Shown here: positions 49,357 to 60,964 of the stretch, in pieces | Layout of the letters: the number at the start of each line of letters is the position of its first letter | Position numbering within the stretch: the stretch's first letter is position 1 | Assembly (NCBI RefSeq): GCF_905475345.1 | Contig: NC_066603.1 | Location: 614,501-678,500 of the forward strand | Direction: 5' to 3' | Origin: Vespula vulgaris | Lineage: Eukaryota; Arthropoda; Insecta; Hymenoptera; Vespidae | Length of the DNA stretch: 64,000 nucleotides | Made by a program: the position numbers and the translations under genes | Notes under the pieces: model-generated | Seen by the model: the letters and a program-made list of their open reading frames with translations, nothing else | The model's database searches: none | What the model was told of the DNA's origin: nothing

Positions 49357-50950
49357 CTGAAGTCAGAAAACGTAATCGTTCGCTGAACACTCTCCAATAA
49401 ACTAATGCATTTGCTTCTTTCGTGGTATTCAATTCTTATATAAATCTGTTCTTATATAATCTTCAAAATGAACGTCCTTTAGGCGAATCAAACTTTTCCG
49501 ATTAATCGAACACCTTCCTTCGTCGGAAATTTCAACTCGTCGTTGATAAGACTTACGTTCGTCGCGTGATTATGAGGGCCCACCATCTGTCCTATTCCCT
49601 GGTGTCCCTGTAGAGGATTGTGACCAGGATGAACGTTCTGTCCAGGTGGCGTCGCCGTTGGTGGTAGTTGCCTTTTTATATAAGCGAGGGATGCTGGCGA
49701 CTGCGGCGCCATATTGGCGAACCTCGCTTCGTAATCGTACTCGCAAAGGATTTTATTCTCGCACAGGTAAAACCGATCGCCGACGCAAAACCTGCAATCA
49801 TAAATGAAACAACCCTTGTCCATCTCGTTATAACAAAATGAATGATAAATCAAGTTACACGTACATCGTTTACCGCTACGAAAGATCTTTTATGATTAAT
49901 CGATCAAATGATTATTAGAAATTTATGGAAATGTATTTATAAGAAAAAATTCCTATAAAAAAGAAGGAATCATAAAGAGTAAATATGCTAACAAGGAAAC
50001 ACCTGTTGATGTTCTGGCTTTAGTCAAGGTAGTGGGGTATGCGAAGGAAGCTGGAAGAATAAAGAAAGAAAGAGAAAAAGAAAGAGAAAGAGAGAAAGAA
50101 AGAGAGAGAGAGAGTCTATCAAAAGATGAACGGATACGTGTTAGAATTTATGGAAAGTATCTACCGAACGCAATTTCCGAGGAAACGTAATTGACCCCGG
50201 TCATAGTAGGAGGGGAAGGAATATTTTTATCCTGTTCTTTTTTTCCTTTTTTTTCGACTTTTTTTTCCTTTCCTTTTTTCCTTCTTTTTTTTTTTAATCC
50301 GAAAATGGTCGAACGTCAAAACGCGAAGAGTTTGATGGACGCTTGGAAATTTGTACCGATTGACAGTCGCAGAATTATCTCGCGCGATGTATCTGTCTCT
50401 CGTATTTCCATCTTCGTTCATATTTTTTTTTTGGAGAGAGATAGAGTGGGGGGAGAAAGAGAAATATAAATCGATAGTAGGAAGAGGGGAGGGAAGGGGG
50501 GAAAGGAGAAGTAGTAGTAATAGTACTAGTAGTAGTAATATTAGTAGTAGAGTAGTAGTAATAATAGCAGTAGTAATAGTAATAGTAGTAGTGTAGTAGT
50601 AGGAAGAGGAGAACGAGGAAGAGGAGGAGGAGGAGGAAGAGTAGGGAAAAAGGACGACGTTGGTCGATAACGAGCGCATCGCGACGTGCCGGACAAATAA
50701 TTATTATCGGCCTTCTCTGTCCGCGAGCGGTGTCGTATCCGCTTTGATCCCGGCAGGAAATACGAGAGCGAAATACGAGAGCGCGCCGAGTCTGGCTCGT
50801 GGTAGATACTCTCGTAATCGCACAGCAAATAGAATTAGCGCCCATCGTGCACGCGGCCTCGCTGCTCTACCATAGCTTATACGAGCTTTCCCTCGTTTTC
50901 AAGCTGGCCCATAGCTCCTCCTCTTCCTCCTCCTCTTCCCATACTCCCAC

Positions 50951-50989
<39 letters not shown>

Positions 50990-53900
50990 TTTTTCTCTTT
51001 CCTTTTCTCTTTTTTCCTCTCTCGCACATCATACGACTGACACGTCTGTGTTAAATGACGCCGCCGAGTAGTAGTCGACACTGTCGCAATCCGAACTTTT
51101 TGTTTTCTTGAAAAAAGAAACGGAAAGATACTTGGGTATTGTTATAGGTATCGGTCTTACTCGAAACGAAGTTAACTTTTCACTTCGTTAGCGCGTGCTA
51201 CGACGGAACTCGATTGAAACAGTTTTTTTAAAGATTTCTTTATTTAACATATAAAGAAAAAAAGAAACTGTAAGAATACGCTGTATTCCTGATAAACAAT
51301 AAAAGGTTAATGTACGTTAATACGCTACGACGATGACGAATGCATCGGTTTCTCTAGAGATTGCTTTGACGACGAATGCGTTAAAAGTATTTTGCGTCTA
51401 GCTGCGACGATACAACTACTAACTACGCTCGAACGCGGAAGTGTTTTCAAAGCCTTTTCGGTATGCCCGTCTGGACTAGAGATAGAGATATTATCATAAC
51501 TGCGCAGTCATTGGAATTATCGCAGAGCAGTACGAGCACACTCATTGCGTTGGATTTTCCATTATTATGCTCTCTCGCGAATAATGCCACCGCGCGAAAG
51601 GCTATCCTTTAATTCTCGCGGAAACGTTTCCCGTGCACGTTCACGATGATACCAAATGCGAGTTTACCTCTCTCTCTCTCTCTCTTTCTCTCTCTGTCAG
51701 TGTCTCTCGTGTGACTAACACGATTTTCATTCGAGCGAACGAACTAATTAGATAGACGTTTTCAAGCTTGGTACGATTTTTCTAATAGGCCAGTCGTTTA
51801 ATCGCGTTACCGCCCGAAAGAATTCCTTTATCAAAGGCCGGGGGCTTCGAAAGGTATCCCTCGCAGGAAAATCTTATTAACAAAAATGTTGGGCCGGTAG
51901 AAGATCGTAGAAACCGTTTTCTCAAATCGAAACGTAAATCTTTCCATTTCTAAAGCTTCCTAAAAAAGTAGGAAGTTGGGATGGACGCACGTGTACGGTA
52001 ACGCGAGTGCAAGAGAGTTTGAAATATTAATCGGCCGCTAGCACGAGCGAGAGCTGCTTCCTAAAGGATGTAAGAGTACAGTGTGCTAAGAGAGAGAAGG
52101 AGAGAGAATAAGGGAGAAGTTAAAATCACAAGAGAGAAAAAAGAGAATGGAGGTAGAGTGGGGGGAGAGAGAGAGAGAGAGAGAGAAGGCGCGTCGTCGT
52201 CTCGCCCTCGAGTTTGCATGGAAAATTTCAATCTGGGTGTACTCGGATAACTTGGCTGAATCTTTAACGAGGGTCACCGGGCTTTGCGAAACACCAACCG
52301 AGAGTCGTCCATAGAACGGCTGACTACGTAGGAAAGGGAAATAGAGACGCTACTATCGAGACGTAGAAAGAAAAGAGAACTGCGTATAAGTGGAAAAGGA
52401 AAAAAAAAAAGAAAGAAAGAGAGAGAGAGACAGAGAGTGTACTGCAGTTTGAATAAATAAATGTGATAGTCGGTGCCAATGTGTGACCCCATTAGGACCG
52501 CTTTACTGCCGACCCCAGTGGTGCCAGCATGCCCATAGCCCTCCAAGAGTAATACCTATGGTGCTTCGACGAATGCGAAATACCTAAAATGTAGCTGGTG
52601 TTTCTCGAACGTCTCTGAAATAGTTTCTGCTGAATCGAGAAAGTCCACGACGATTTTCTTGGTAAGCTTAACGGTTGGAAAAATATCCGTTCGATCGAGA
52701 GGAGTCAAGGATTTGTTTCTATCGTTTGTATACGATTCGACAGCGATAAAAAGAATACAAAAGTAAGAACATAAAAAACGGAATACTAATCGATATCAAT
52801 TTTGTCATTCGCATCGATCATCCGTAGCCGGCAGGTGCGACGGAACAAGAATGCGAATGGTTGAGTACTGGTAAACGAGTGCGCGAGAAAGAGAGACAAC
52901 GACGAAGAGAGAGAGAGAAAGAGGGAGAGAGAGAGAGAGAGAGAGATGTAGCTAATTGGATCGGTAAATCATCCCTCTGTCTAGGAGGGTGGCAACATAG
53001 TCACTGCCACCGGCAACCCTTTATTCCGTGTTATTACAGTCTAAAGTTACCCCGCGCGTAATTGTTGCTGTTTAATTGCAAGCTCTAAGTCGTCGTGTTA
53101 CGCGACACAGCCATTGCTGCTCCCGCCATTGCCGCCTTCGTGCGCATATAATTGCCTTCTTCTAGTTTGCCGCGACGGAAGCTCTCTGACATTGCGCTAG
53201 AAAAATAATTGGACGTCGTTTTCTGCCACGGAATATGTTTACGATCTTCTTCGAAGGGTAATCCTAAAGAATATGAAACAGGGACAAAATCGTGAATATA
53301 TATATATATATTTTTTTTCAGACATCGCAAAGAGGGAATCCGTATAGATATTCTTCGTTGCATAGAATATAGCGTAGTAGGAATCCTTGGAAGGTATTAA
53401 GGAGAAAAAAGTCGGACGTGCCAGTGAGTTGTTTCTGGCGGGTGCCCGTCGAAGACGGTTAAGTTATCATCGCGTCGCATCGTCGAAAAGAGGCCTGGAA
53501 GCCGACAGAGAATAGCCCTGCCGACGAGGGTATTGTCAAAGATAGACAATGCCCGACGATAAAAACGTAAAATTGATGCTCTTTTGTTCGCATTGTTTGA
53601 GAAGCTGTACAACGTTTGTCGCACGCCTGGCCGAGCCATTACTATTGGCTTGAAACTACAACCCTTCCTCCTCCGTTCTGTCTCTTTCTCTCCGTTCACT
53701 TCTCTCCTCCTCTTTCTCCTCCTCCACCTCCTCCTCCTCCTCCTCCTCCTCCACCTCTACCTCCCTTCTTCGAAACAGCACCGACAGCACGCTCCGCTCG
53801 CTCCTGACCAATGGCAATCCTCTCTCGCTCCTACCCTCCTCCTCCCCCTCACTTTCCCCGCCGTATCTCGCTTCCTCAATTCCAACGAGCCGTCAATAAG

Positions 53901-55229
53901 CCAGCTCACATTGTTGCGCGTTCCCGAGCTTTGTAGTTTCGCTATTTTACGTTCGTCCCCGCAACGCGATTCTTCTCTTGCTACGGTACACCACGGAAAC
54001 CACGAGAGCAAGTTTTCCTACCTAGCAGAACGAAAATTCACCGTGGCTTTATGCCCGGCGAAACGTAAGCTTCAATAATCTCCAAACAAAATTTCTATTG
54101 CGTCGTGACGAAAAAAAGCGTGAATCTTTTTGTTCCCCATTGACTTTTAGAGAGTGAAGAAGAATATGAAAGGGGGGAAAAGAGTTAAGAGAGAAAGAGA
54201 GAGACGACCGAATAAAATGAAAAGTGGAATACGAATATAGCAAGGTACGACGATACAGTCGAGGGCGGAGGAGAGAGGGAGGAGGGTCAGAGCAAAGGGT
54301 GATTTCCCAGCTGGCCTGTAAAGCAATCCCCCGAGTCGACTTCTGTCTCGTTCAACTCATTCCCCGTCTTCTCTGGCTTTCCTCGAGTAGAGCTAGTACC
54401 TTACTTCGGGTATTGTAATTATCTTTGAAACTTGCATCGCGCATTCCTAATTCAAAATGCAAGATATGTGTGTGTGTGTGTGTGTGCGTGTGTGTGTACA
54501 CATTATATGTGTATATATATATATATATATCGTTGAAACGCCTAGAATATTACTTACCGGTGCGTACACTGTTGACAGGCGAAACAATCAAGATGATAGA
54601 CGTTCGTCCTGGCTCGCATGACCATTTCGAAGGCCGGTATAGACTTGTTGCAGGCCGCGCAATATCCTGTATTCCCGAAGAGCCTGAGGTAGTCCCTCTT
54701 GCAGAGGATAAGGTTGGCCTTCGTATAGAGCGTAGAACCGACCTCGCCTAACCTACAGTCGCAGCATGCGCACTTGAGACAGTCCTCGTGCCAGTAAAGG
54801 TCCAGGGCTTTCAGAAGATACCTGTAAAACCGACCGTAGTTTCTCTTCTTACCGACCGTTCGCTTTAAGATACACATCGGTTAGCCATTGCCCTTCTTAT
54901 TTCAACTCCGCCGATGGTTGGAAAATATATTCGGCGGAATAATTCGGTAAATTAAATTCGAAATTCTAAAAGCAATGCCCCGTTGTTCTCGACCGTTACT
55001 CTAAACGCGTTTCCTTGACACGATCGATCGATCGATAGATCGATGAATCGATGGATCGATCGATGGATCGATGGACCACCGACCACCAGACCAATCGACT
55101 GCGGCCGATCGATCGATCGACCGTTCGTCGCTCGCGTAAAAAATTCAAAAGACGAACGATTCGGAATTAATTAACGCTACCCATTAATTCTATGCAATTA
55201 AATCGCGAAATGAAGAGAGAGTGAATGAA

Positions 55230-55269
<40 letters not shown>

Positions 55270-56090
55270 CGAATCGTTAGTAGTCGATATGTGTTGATTT
55301 TTAAAAGGGTCGGGATACTAATGAAGCGACTACGCGGCGGGGGTTGCGCGAATAAAACGACTACTGCGAGGTAGAAACACAACTGAGATGATCGTTTATT
55401 GATCTACGTTTCGCATCAAAGAGCTAAATACATGCGGATTCGAATTCATATTCGTTTCGCTCGCTATCTCGGCGCTGCACGAACAATTTCACTCCCGACC
55501 GCTACCAATGGGTTAATAAGGATGTGTATTGTGTACTCGTTATCCACGTGTGCAAAAAAATTGCTCGGATACATAGGTATACTTTTTCCTTCCATCTGCC
55601 TTTTTTTCCTTTCTTTTTTTTTTTTTTTTTTAATCTACACACAGATAGATAGATATATACATAAAATTCCCAGCACGTATATCCGACAGTTTAGAACAAT
55701 TCGAAATTTTCCCGTCGGTCAGTTAAATCGAAACAAACGCGATGGCTCTGATTGGAGGCTTTCAGAGCGGATACTGGATAACCGATCGAAATAAAAAAGT
55801 CGAGCGCTAGGAGCGATGTGCCTCGAATGCTTCTCGTTAAAAACGCTAATAGCCACGATCGAAAGTGGAGAGCACGAAATAATGGATACGGCTGCAGCTG
55901 ATGGGGAGACGGAGGGGAGGGAGGAGAAGGTGGAGGGGAGGGGGTGGGGAAACGATCGAAAAATCGTGTTTTCAAGTCGAAACTCCATTTGCCTGACCCA
56001 CCTTTCCGTGATGGTTTTCCCACAACCGGCGCATTCCTGCTGCGTCGAACCGTTTTTATTCGTTTCCGACTTACTCACGTCCATAGTCAT
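49195..56090 (-). CDS. Bx: Beadex / LIM-only protein (dLMO, rhombotin family), four coding exons
   Basis: Spliced CDS is 56090-56002, 54821-54558, 49791-49557, 49356-49195: 750 bases, 249 residues, all phases consistent. LIM1 (about 20-73) has ligands C20, C23, H41, C44, C47, C50, C70, D73. LIM2 (84-137) has C84, C87, H106, C109, C112, C115, C128 or C134 and D137. There is no homeodomain or kinase, so this is a LIM-only protein; the core is close to the insect Beadex type. Family knowledge: LMO proteins are nuclear adaptors without DNA binding that bind LDB/Chip and compete with LIM-homeodomain factors such as Apterous in wing and neuron development. The last 110 residues after LIM2 are rich in Gly, Pro, Asn and His and probably disordered. 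I chose M1 at 56090; M3, six bases on, has a slightly better context. Introns are 1180, 4766 and 200 bp. Confidence 0.95.
49357..49556 (-). other. Bx intron 3 (200 bp)
   Basis: GTAAGT donor and TTCAG acceptor. The reading frame runs on from exon 3 for 22 residues before a stop, so retention would give a different, shorter C-terminus. Confidence 0.85.
49557..49791 (-). CDS. Bx: Bx exon 3 (end of LIM2 and start of C-terminal tail)
   Basis: Acceptor GATTGCAG precedes 49791; donor GTAAGT follows 49557 in phase 0. It begins FCVGDRFYLCENK and reaches the last LIM2 ligands in CEYDYE. The rest is a Pro/Gly/His/Gln-rich segment without a recognisable fold. Confidence 0.93.
50511..50601. repeat. (AGT)n microsatellite in Bx intron 2
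   Basis: Imperfect AGT/AAT units over about 90 bp, followed by GAGGAG. Confidence 0.9.
54467..54530. repeat. TG then TA dinucleotide tracts beside Bx exon 2
   Basis: (TG)n at 54467-54498 and (AT)n near 54510-54530, ending only about 25 bases from the exon 2 donor. Confidence 0.85.
54558..54821 (-). CDS. Bx: Bx exon 2 (rest of LIM1, most of LIM2)
   Basis: Acceptor TTTTACAG precedes 54821 and donor GTAAGT follows 54558. The frame contains LLKALDLYWHEDC and CKRDYLRLFG, both diagnostic of LMO proteins, then the first half of LIM2 with CAACNKSIPAFE and CFACQQC. It ends two bases into an Arg codon (CG|G), so the large intron cuts LIM2 between its two zinc-binding modules. Confidence 0.95.
54822..56001 (-). 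other. Bx intron 1 of the coding region (1.2 kb)
   Basis: GTGGGT donor, TTTTACAG acceptor. It contains an ATCG/ATGG tetranucleotide array (55021-55074), a second ATCG run near 55108-55121 and a GA tract (55236-55266). No gene seen. Confidence 0.8.
55021..55074. repeat. (ATCG)n/(ATGG) array in Bx intron 1
   Basis: CGAT units with GGAT, AGAT and GAAT variants; self-complementary ATCG core. Confidence 0.9.
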
Positions 56091-56113
56091 CCTGATCCCA
56101 GCTATAACGCCTC
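56002..56113 (-). CDS. Bx: Bx exon with start codon (short 5' UTR plus residues 1-29)
   Basis: A splice acceptor (TTGCAG) ends at 56114 and the ATG is at 56090-56088, so the translated part is 56090-56002. It encodes a short acidic N-terminus and the first LIM1 zinc ligands (ECAGCGK). The donor GTGGGT follows 56002 and splits an Arg codon AG|G. The 23 bases between acceptor and ATG are open in frame, so an upstream exon could add an N-terminal extension. The real transcription start is therefore further right. Confidence 0.92.
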
Positions 56114-56379
56114 CTGCAACATGAACCAGGGAGGATCCTTAAAATAGATGTTTCATTTTTCTCTCTCTTTCCGCGTAATCGTAAAGACTCGAGAACTCGA
56201 GACGACGAACGTCTCTCGTTCCATTTCCTTTACCACGAATGAGTTTGAACGAGCGCATGGATCAAAATCGATACGTCGTTTCGATATACATACATGCATA
56301 CATATAATTTTTCGATATAACGCGCGTACACTAATTTTCTATTTCGTCTGTCCTAACCGGTAGTAAAGCGTTAGATTTG

Positions 56380-56700
56380 GAGAAGTGCGATTCGAGTGCG
56401 ATTCGAACGAACACATTTGTTGAAGCGTGAGCACACGTCTGTACCGCCGAAGCGATTCGGCGGGTGGAGAGCGCGAGAGGGTGGTTTGGCGGGTGGTGGA
56501 CCGTTGAGAGGTGCGCGCGCGGCGAACCTCGGGAGGAGTGAAGGAGATTCGAGCGAAGGGGAGAAGAGGAGGGTAGGGTGGGGGACGAGGGGTGGCGGTG
56601 GGGGTAGAGGGAACAGCGCGCGCGACGCCAGAGGAAGGATTCCCGAGAGTGGAATGGGGAAAGGGTACACGGCGAGGCGCGGGGCTTAATTAATTAGCCG
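56380..56700. promoter_or_regulatory. G-rich CpG-rich block upstream of Bx start exon
   Basis: Long G-rich, CpG-rich stretch on the plus strand with runs of G and a short CGATTCGA duplication (56388-56408). It could be a promoter, 5' UTR or intronic element; no TATA or initiator decides it. Confidence 0.3.
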
Positions 56701-56742
56701 GATACTTTGAGTAACAATCCATTATTACATACAAACATCCTC

Positions 56743-56766
56743 GGCCCCGGGGCCAAGCTGCAGCTT
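56743..56766. promoter_or_regulatory. Two abutting perfect 12-bp palindromes
   Basis: GGCCCCGGGGCC (56743-56754) is followed at once by AAGCTGCAGCTT (56755-56766), and a CTAATTGG starts 8 bases on. This lies about 630 bp upstream of the Bx start-codon exon. A role as a regulatory site is inference. Confidence 0.5.
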
Positions 56767-56833
56767 TATGCTGCTAATTGGCCTTCTCAAAGCTGGGAGA
56801 CCCGGGCACGAGTTATAAACGCTACTCCTCTCG

Positions 56834-56842
56834 CTCTCTCTC

Positions 56843-56912
<70 letters not shown>
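56834..56912. repeat. (CT)n microsatellite, longest in the window
   Basis: About 40 CT units with one ACT break, just upstream of the palindrome pair near Bx. Confidence 0.95.
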
Positions 56913-56915
<3 letters not shown>

Positions 56916-57392
56916 CTCGTTCTCTATCTTCCTCGCTCACGTTGCCGTCGTATATACGTATGTATACCTTCGTTCTATCCTTCTCTCTTTCTCTTTTGCA
57001 TATACACATACATGAAGACACGCGTACAAGTAAAGTACATACAATTGCATAGAGATCTATGGAAAGAGTGGAAGAGAGAGAGAGAGAGATAGAGAGCAGC
57101 ATGCGCGCGCCTACACATGCGCGCCAAACGAAGAAGAAAGAAGGAGAAAGAACGAGGAGAGACGGAGAGAGAGCGATCGTGGCTCGAAGAGAGAGAGGGA
57201 AAGAGAGAGAGAGAGAGAGAGAGAACGGATAGCGCTAATAACGCGCTCGTGGCGCAAAAAAAGGAAGAAGTATAATTGCCAGCCCTCGTGGCAGGTATTT
57301 TTCAAATAGGACCCCGTCCGTTAATTGGAGGGCAAATTAAAGAGGAGCCGCGGAGGAAAAAACATCGTTCCTCCATCGTGCACCCCCGCGTG

Positions 57393-57441
<49 letters not shown>

Positions 57442-59054
57442 CACCCCTCCTCCCACCCACTTCCTCTCTTCTCATAGCTTCACCACCGAGGCTCCGGCTC
57501 GACGAGATATCTGCTAGGCGCCTCGCGACTCGTCAAAACGAAGCGCGTCGCTTTTCCTCCACCCGTCTTTTGCATTTTCCTTTTATTTTTATTTTATCTT
57601 TTTTATCGTGCCTTTTCTTTGCCCAACCGATCGCCACAATCGGTTGGATCTACTTCCAACGACTATGAAACTACTTTGTAAACTCCGATAAAGTTGCTCT
57701 ATGTACGATTATAATATATGTATACATATATATATGTGTATATATCTACCTAAGTAAATTCGTCGATCGTTAAAAGAAAAAGCAAACAAAAATCGAGGGA
57801 AATATAGAAGCGTCGTGGATGCCAGACTCGAGGCGATTAAATCGCACAAATTGGATACGCGAACCGGTCTGTAATTTAATCTTTCAGCGCGTCACGGACC
57901 AGTATAAACTTGAGAGCTCGCGAGACACAAATAACAGACGGTGCAACGCATAGGTACATGTATCTATGATCCTCGCGTACATCTCCGCGAATACACGAAA
58001 TCCACAAAAGACGTTCTTGCGATCGGATTGCGTTGGGAGGAAGATGAGAGAGCGAGAGAGAGAGAAAGAGAAAGAGAGAGATAGTCGGCTCGAATGATAA
58101 ATACGGTCGAGACCGCAATATCCTGATCCGTGGTAAGCGTACACCTACGTGGCCGTGGCCGTTCAACAACTCGATATTGTAGCATTGCCGCGTATCGACT
58201 GCATTCCTGTTACGTCCGACCGTTCTCGTCCTCCTCCTCCTCCTCCTTTCCTCCCTTCCTCTTATCCATCTTCTCCCTCTTCTCCTCGTCTCCTCGGCTT
58301 CGCGCACGTTTCATTACGCGTCACTAGCATTGAATTTTTCCTCCCCCTTTCCTCTTTCGATTCCTATCGGCCCTTTGAATCCCTTTTTCCCCGAATGGCT
58401 AATCAACTTTAGCTACAACAATATCGTATCGCTTACCATCGTTGTTTTTACCATCGGTGTAGAGCAAGTATTAATTGCAACGAAAGCTGTAACACCGAGG
58501 ATCGATAGATAAAGTTCTATGTAACTAAAATCGTTCAAAGTAATAAAAAGAAACGAGAGGAAATTCGAAACAATACACCATGAAAGTCCTGGATAGTGGG
58601 AAAAGTACGATATCCGATCGGCAACGTATAGGACTTTTTATTCGGTCAATATAAGAGAGGAGAGGCACCCTTCTGAGATTACGAAACTGCCCTAACAGCA
58701 ATATGGGAGCACCTATAGCCACCCCGTCTTCTTTCCCTCCTCCTCCTCCTCCTCCTCGACCACCCTTACCTTCCCATTCGCCACTCGGCCAAAACTCCGG
58801 ACTATCCGTCGCGAGATATCCTGTCCAGCCGGACAGGGCTGGCGGGTGGTTTAATAAAAATGTCAAATATAAAGTAGCCGGCGGGGTCGGACATTTAGGA
58901 AATAAATAAATGTAAAAGAAGAGAGTGGGAGGGGCGACGAAGGAGGGAGGAAGGAAGAAGAAGAAGAAGACCGAGATGGAGTGGAATCCGAAGTAATACG
59001 CGACTGCAGAGAGGAAGGAGAGAGAAAGAAAAAGACAAAAAGAGGGTTTGACGG

Positions 59055-59056
<2 letters not shown>

Positions 59057-59098
<42 letters not shown>
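59057..59098. repeat. (TC)n microsatellite
   Basis: Perfect tract of about 21 units. Confidence 0.9.
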
Positions 59099-59103
<5 letters not shown>

Positions 59104-59546
59104 TTATAAGTCTCGTGCAAGTGGACGAGGTCCCACGTATAATATTTCTATCGAGGGAAAGAGAAGACAAAGGGAAAGAGAGAGAGAGAGAGAGAAGTTA
59201 GTATATCCCACCCTCCAACACGCGTATACTGAAATGCACTCTACGGTTTTCAATTTCATGGACATTTTTTCGAGCGTTCTCGCGGGCGTTACCTTTTCCA
59301 CTCGGAAATCGAGGGTGGACCGGACGAGGGGATGAAACGAAGAAGGGTTCGCAGTCTGATGTCTAGGATACCAGTAGTGTGGGTCCAAGTACCCGTAGAG
59401 ATTTGAAAAAAAGAATGAATACGTATCTATAAAAAGGGAAAGGAATATAATATATTTCTTTTTTTCGAGTAACAAAAAGGTAATAGAAAATAAAAAAGAT
59501 TTAATTCGACGATCGAAATCTTTCGCTGGCAAGACGACGAAATAAT

Positions 59547-59577
<31 letters not shown>

Positions 59578-59767
59578 TAGGTGCTGGGACAGCGAGCACC
59601 ATTGCAATTTCGGGGTTTAATAATGATCCCAGCCGACGACTCGAGACTGCCTCCCGTGTCATTATACTATGAAGTGGAGAGGTTGCTAATTAGTCATTAG
59701 CGGAGGAAAAAGACAGCAAGCAACGGGTGCTGTAGGACGGGCAGCAACCCCATCCAACGCGGCCGCA

Positions 59768-59812
<45 letters not shown>
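59768..59812. repeat. (TCG)n microsatellite
   Basis: Perfect TCG tract of about 15 units, just before duplicated element copy A. Confidence 0.95.
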
Positions 59813-59813
<1 letters not shown>

Positions 59814-59833
59814 CGGAGCACAGGTACGGGCAA

Positions 59834-59926
59834 ACTCGAGCAAACAGGGTGTAGCTTCTAGCCTACGTCTAATTGGACCCCGGCGACGTAAGTTCTACTA
59901 ATTGAGACCAGGCCTGTAACTATCAG
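59834..59926. repeat. Duplicated homeodomain-core element, copy A
   Basis: Begins ACTCGAG; 35 bases later comes CTAATTGGACCCCGG, then TACTAATTGAG and TAACTATCAG. The same order recurs in copy B. Lies upstream of, or within the first intron of, Bx. Confidence 0.6.
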
Positions 59927-60301
59927 CGGCCACGAGAGGGTCCTTTGGAATTTCTCATCCGGAAATCAACGATTTATTCTTTTCGGTTAATGATTCCTAT
60001 TTTTTATTCCTCTTTATATGTATTTATTTATGATCGTTATTTAATTACGTACTCGTTACGTTATCGAATCGATATTTATCGAAATATGAAATCTATAGAT
60101 ATATCGTCTAACATCGGTCCCGTTTCAATCGAAATGAGAATGCACGCGATAAAGCTTTACGTCGCAGAGCCAAGAAAGCTCCAGTTATAAAGCTCCCCGC
60201 CGACGTTACTTACAAATGTATGCAGTTTCTATGGTCGGTAGAGGGGGATGGAAAGGGGGATATCAGCGTGTATACCTTGCGGTCGAAAAGTTATTAGTTT
60301 C

Positions 60302-60403
60302 ACTCGAGTAAGCGTGGAGCAGTTTACAAGCTATGACTAATTGGACCTCGGTAACGTACCTGCAAGTTCCGCTAATTGAGGCGGCCAGTTCGCTAACTAC
60401 CAG
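60302..60403. repeat. Duplicated homeodomain-core element, copy B
   Basis: ACTCGAG, again 35 bases, CTAATTGGACCTCGG, CGCTAATTGAG, TAACTACCAG. It differs from copy A by substitutions and small indels, so it is an old, diverged duplication with the motif order kept. Confidence 0.6.
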
Positions 60404-60916
60404 AAGGGCTTTCGAAAATATAGGTATTCACGAGAAGAATACGGATTCAGAAATCAATAGGTACGGTACGATCCGTCGATTATAATTCACGAAATTCCTG
60501 AAATCCGATAAACTTCGTCGGCATTAATTAGACCCTGCTCTATTCATTAATGTCGCGTGTAAGACGTTTCGTTCGCGAAATTATTCTTTTTTTTTCGCAA
60601 AAAAAAAGAAGAGAAAAAGAAATCGGTGAGATCGTCAGGAAACGCGAAACCTGTCCCGCAATTAACTCTCCTCGATAACGAAATTGCTACAGTCCTATAT
60701 CTCTGCATGTATGTATGTACGTATGTACGGTATCTATGTATCTATGTAGGTACGTGTGTAAGAACCTTTAGTTGGAAGAAACATACAAGTTTGAACGGAC
60801 GCATAACGAGCCCACCAGGGAACGACGAAGAAGAGAGTAAAGAGGAGAGCAAAGAGGAAGGATGGAGGAAGATAGGGTATAAGATGAGAAGAAAAGGGAG
60901 AAGGAAAGAGATAGAC

Positions 60917-60928
<12 letters not shown>

Positions 60929-60961
<33 letters not shown>
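60929..60961. repeat. (TA)n microsatellite
   Basis: Perfect TA tract after CATA units. Confidence 0.9.

Positions 60962-60964
<3 letters not shown>

Larger units (their letters stand above)
49792..54557 (-). other. Bx intron 2 (4.8 kb)
   Basis: Splits LIM2. It holds AGT/TAG repeats (50511-50601), several GA/CT tracts and TG/TA runs beside the donor (54467-54530). Non-repetitive islands lie near 51280-51660, 52440-52580 and 52960-53240; one CTAATTGG sits at 52952-52959. No other coding exon seen. Confidence 0.8.
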
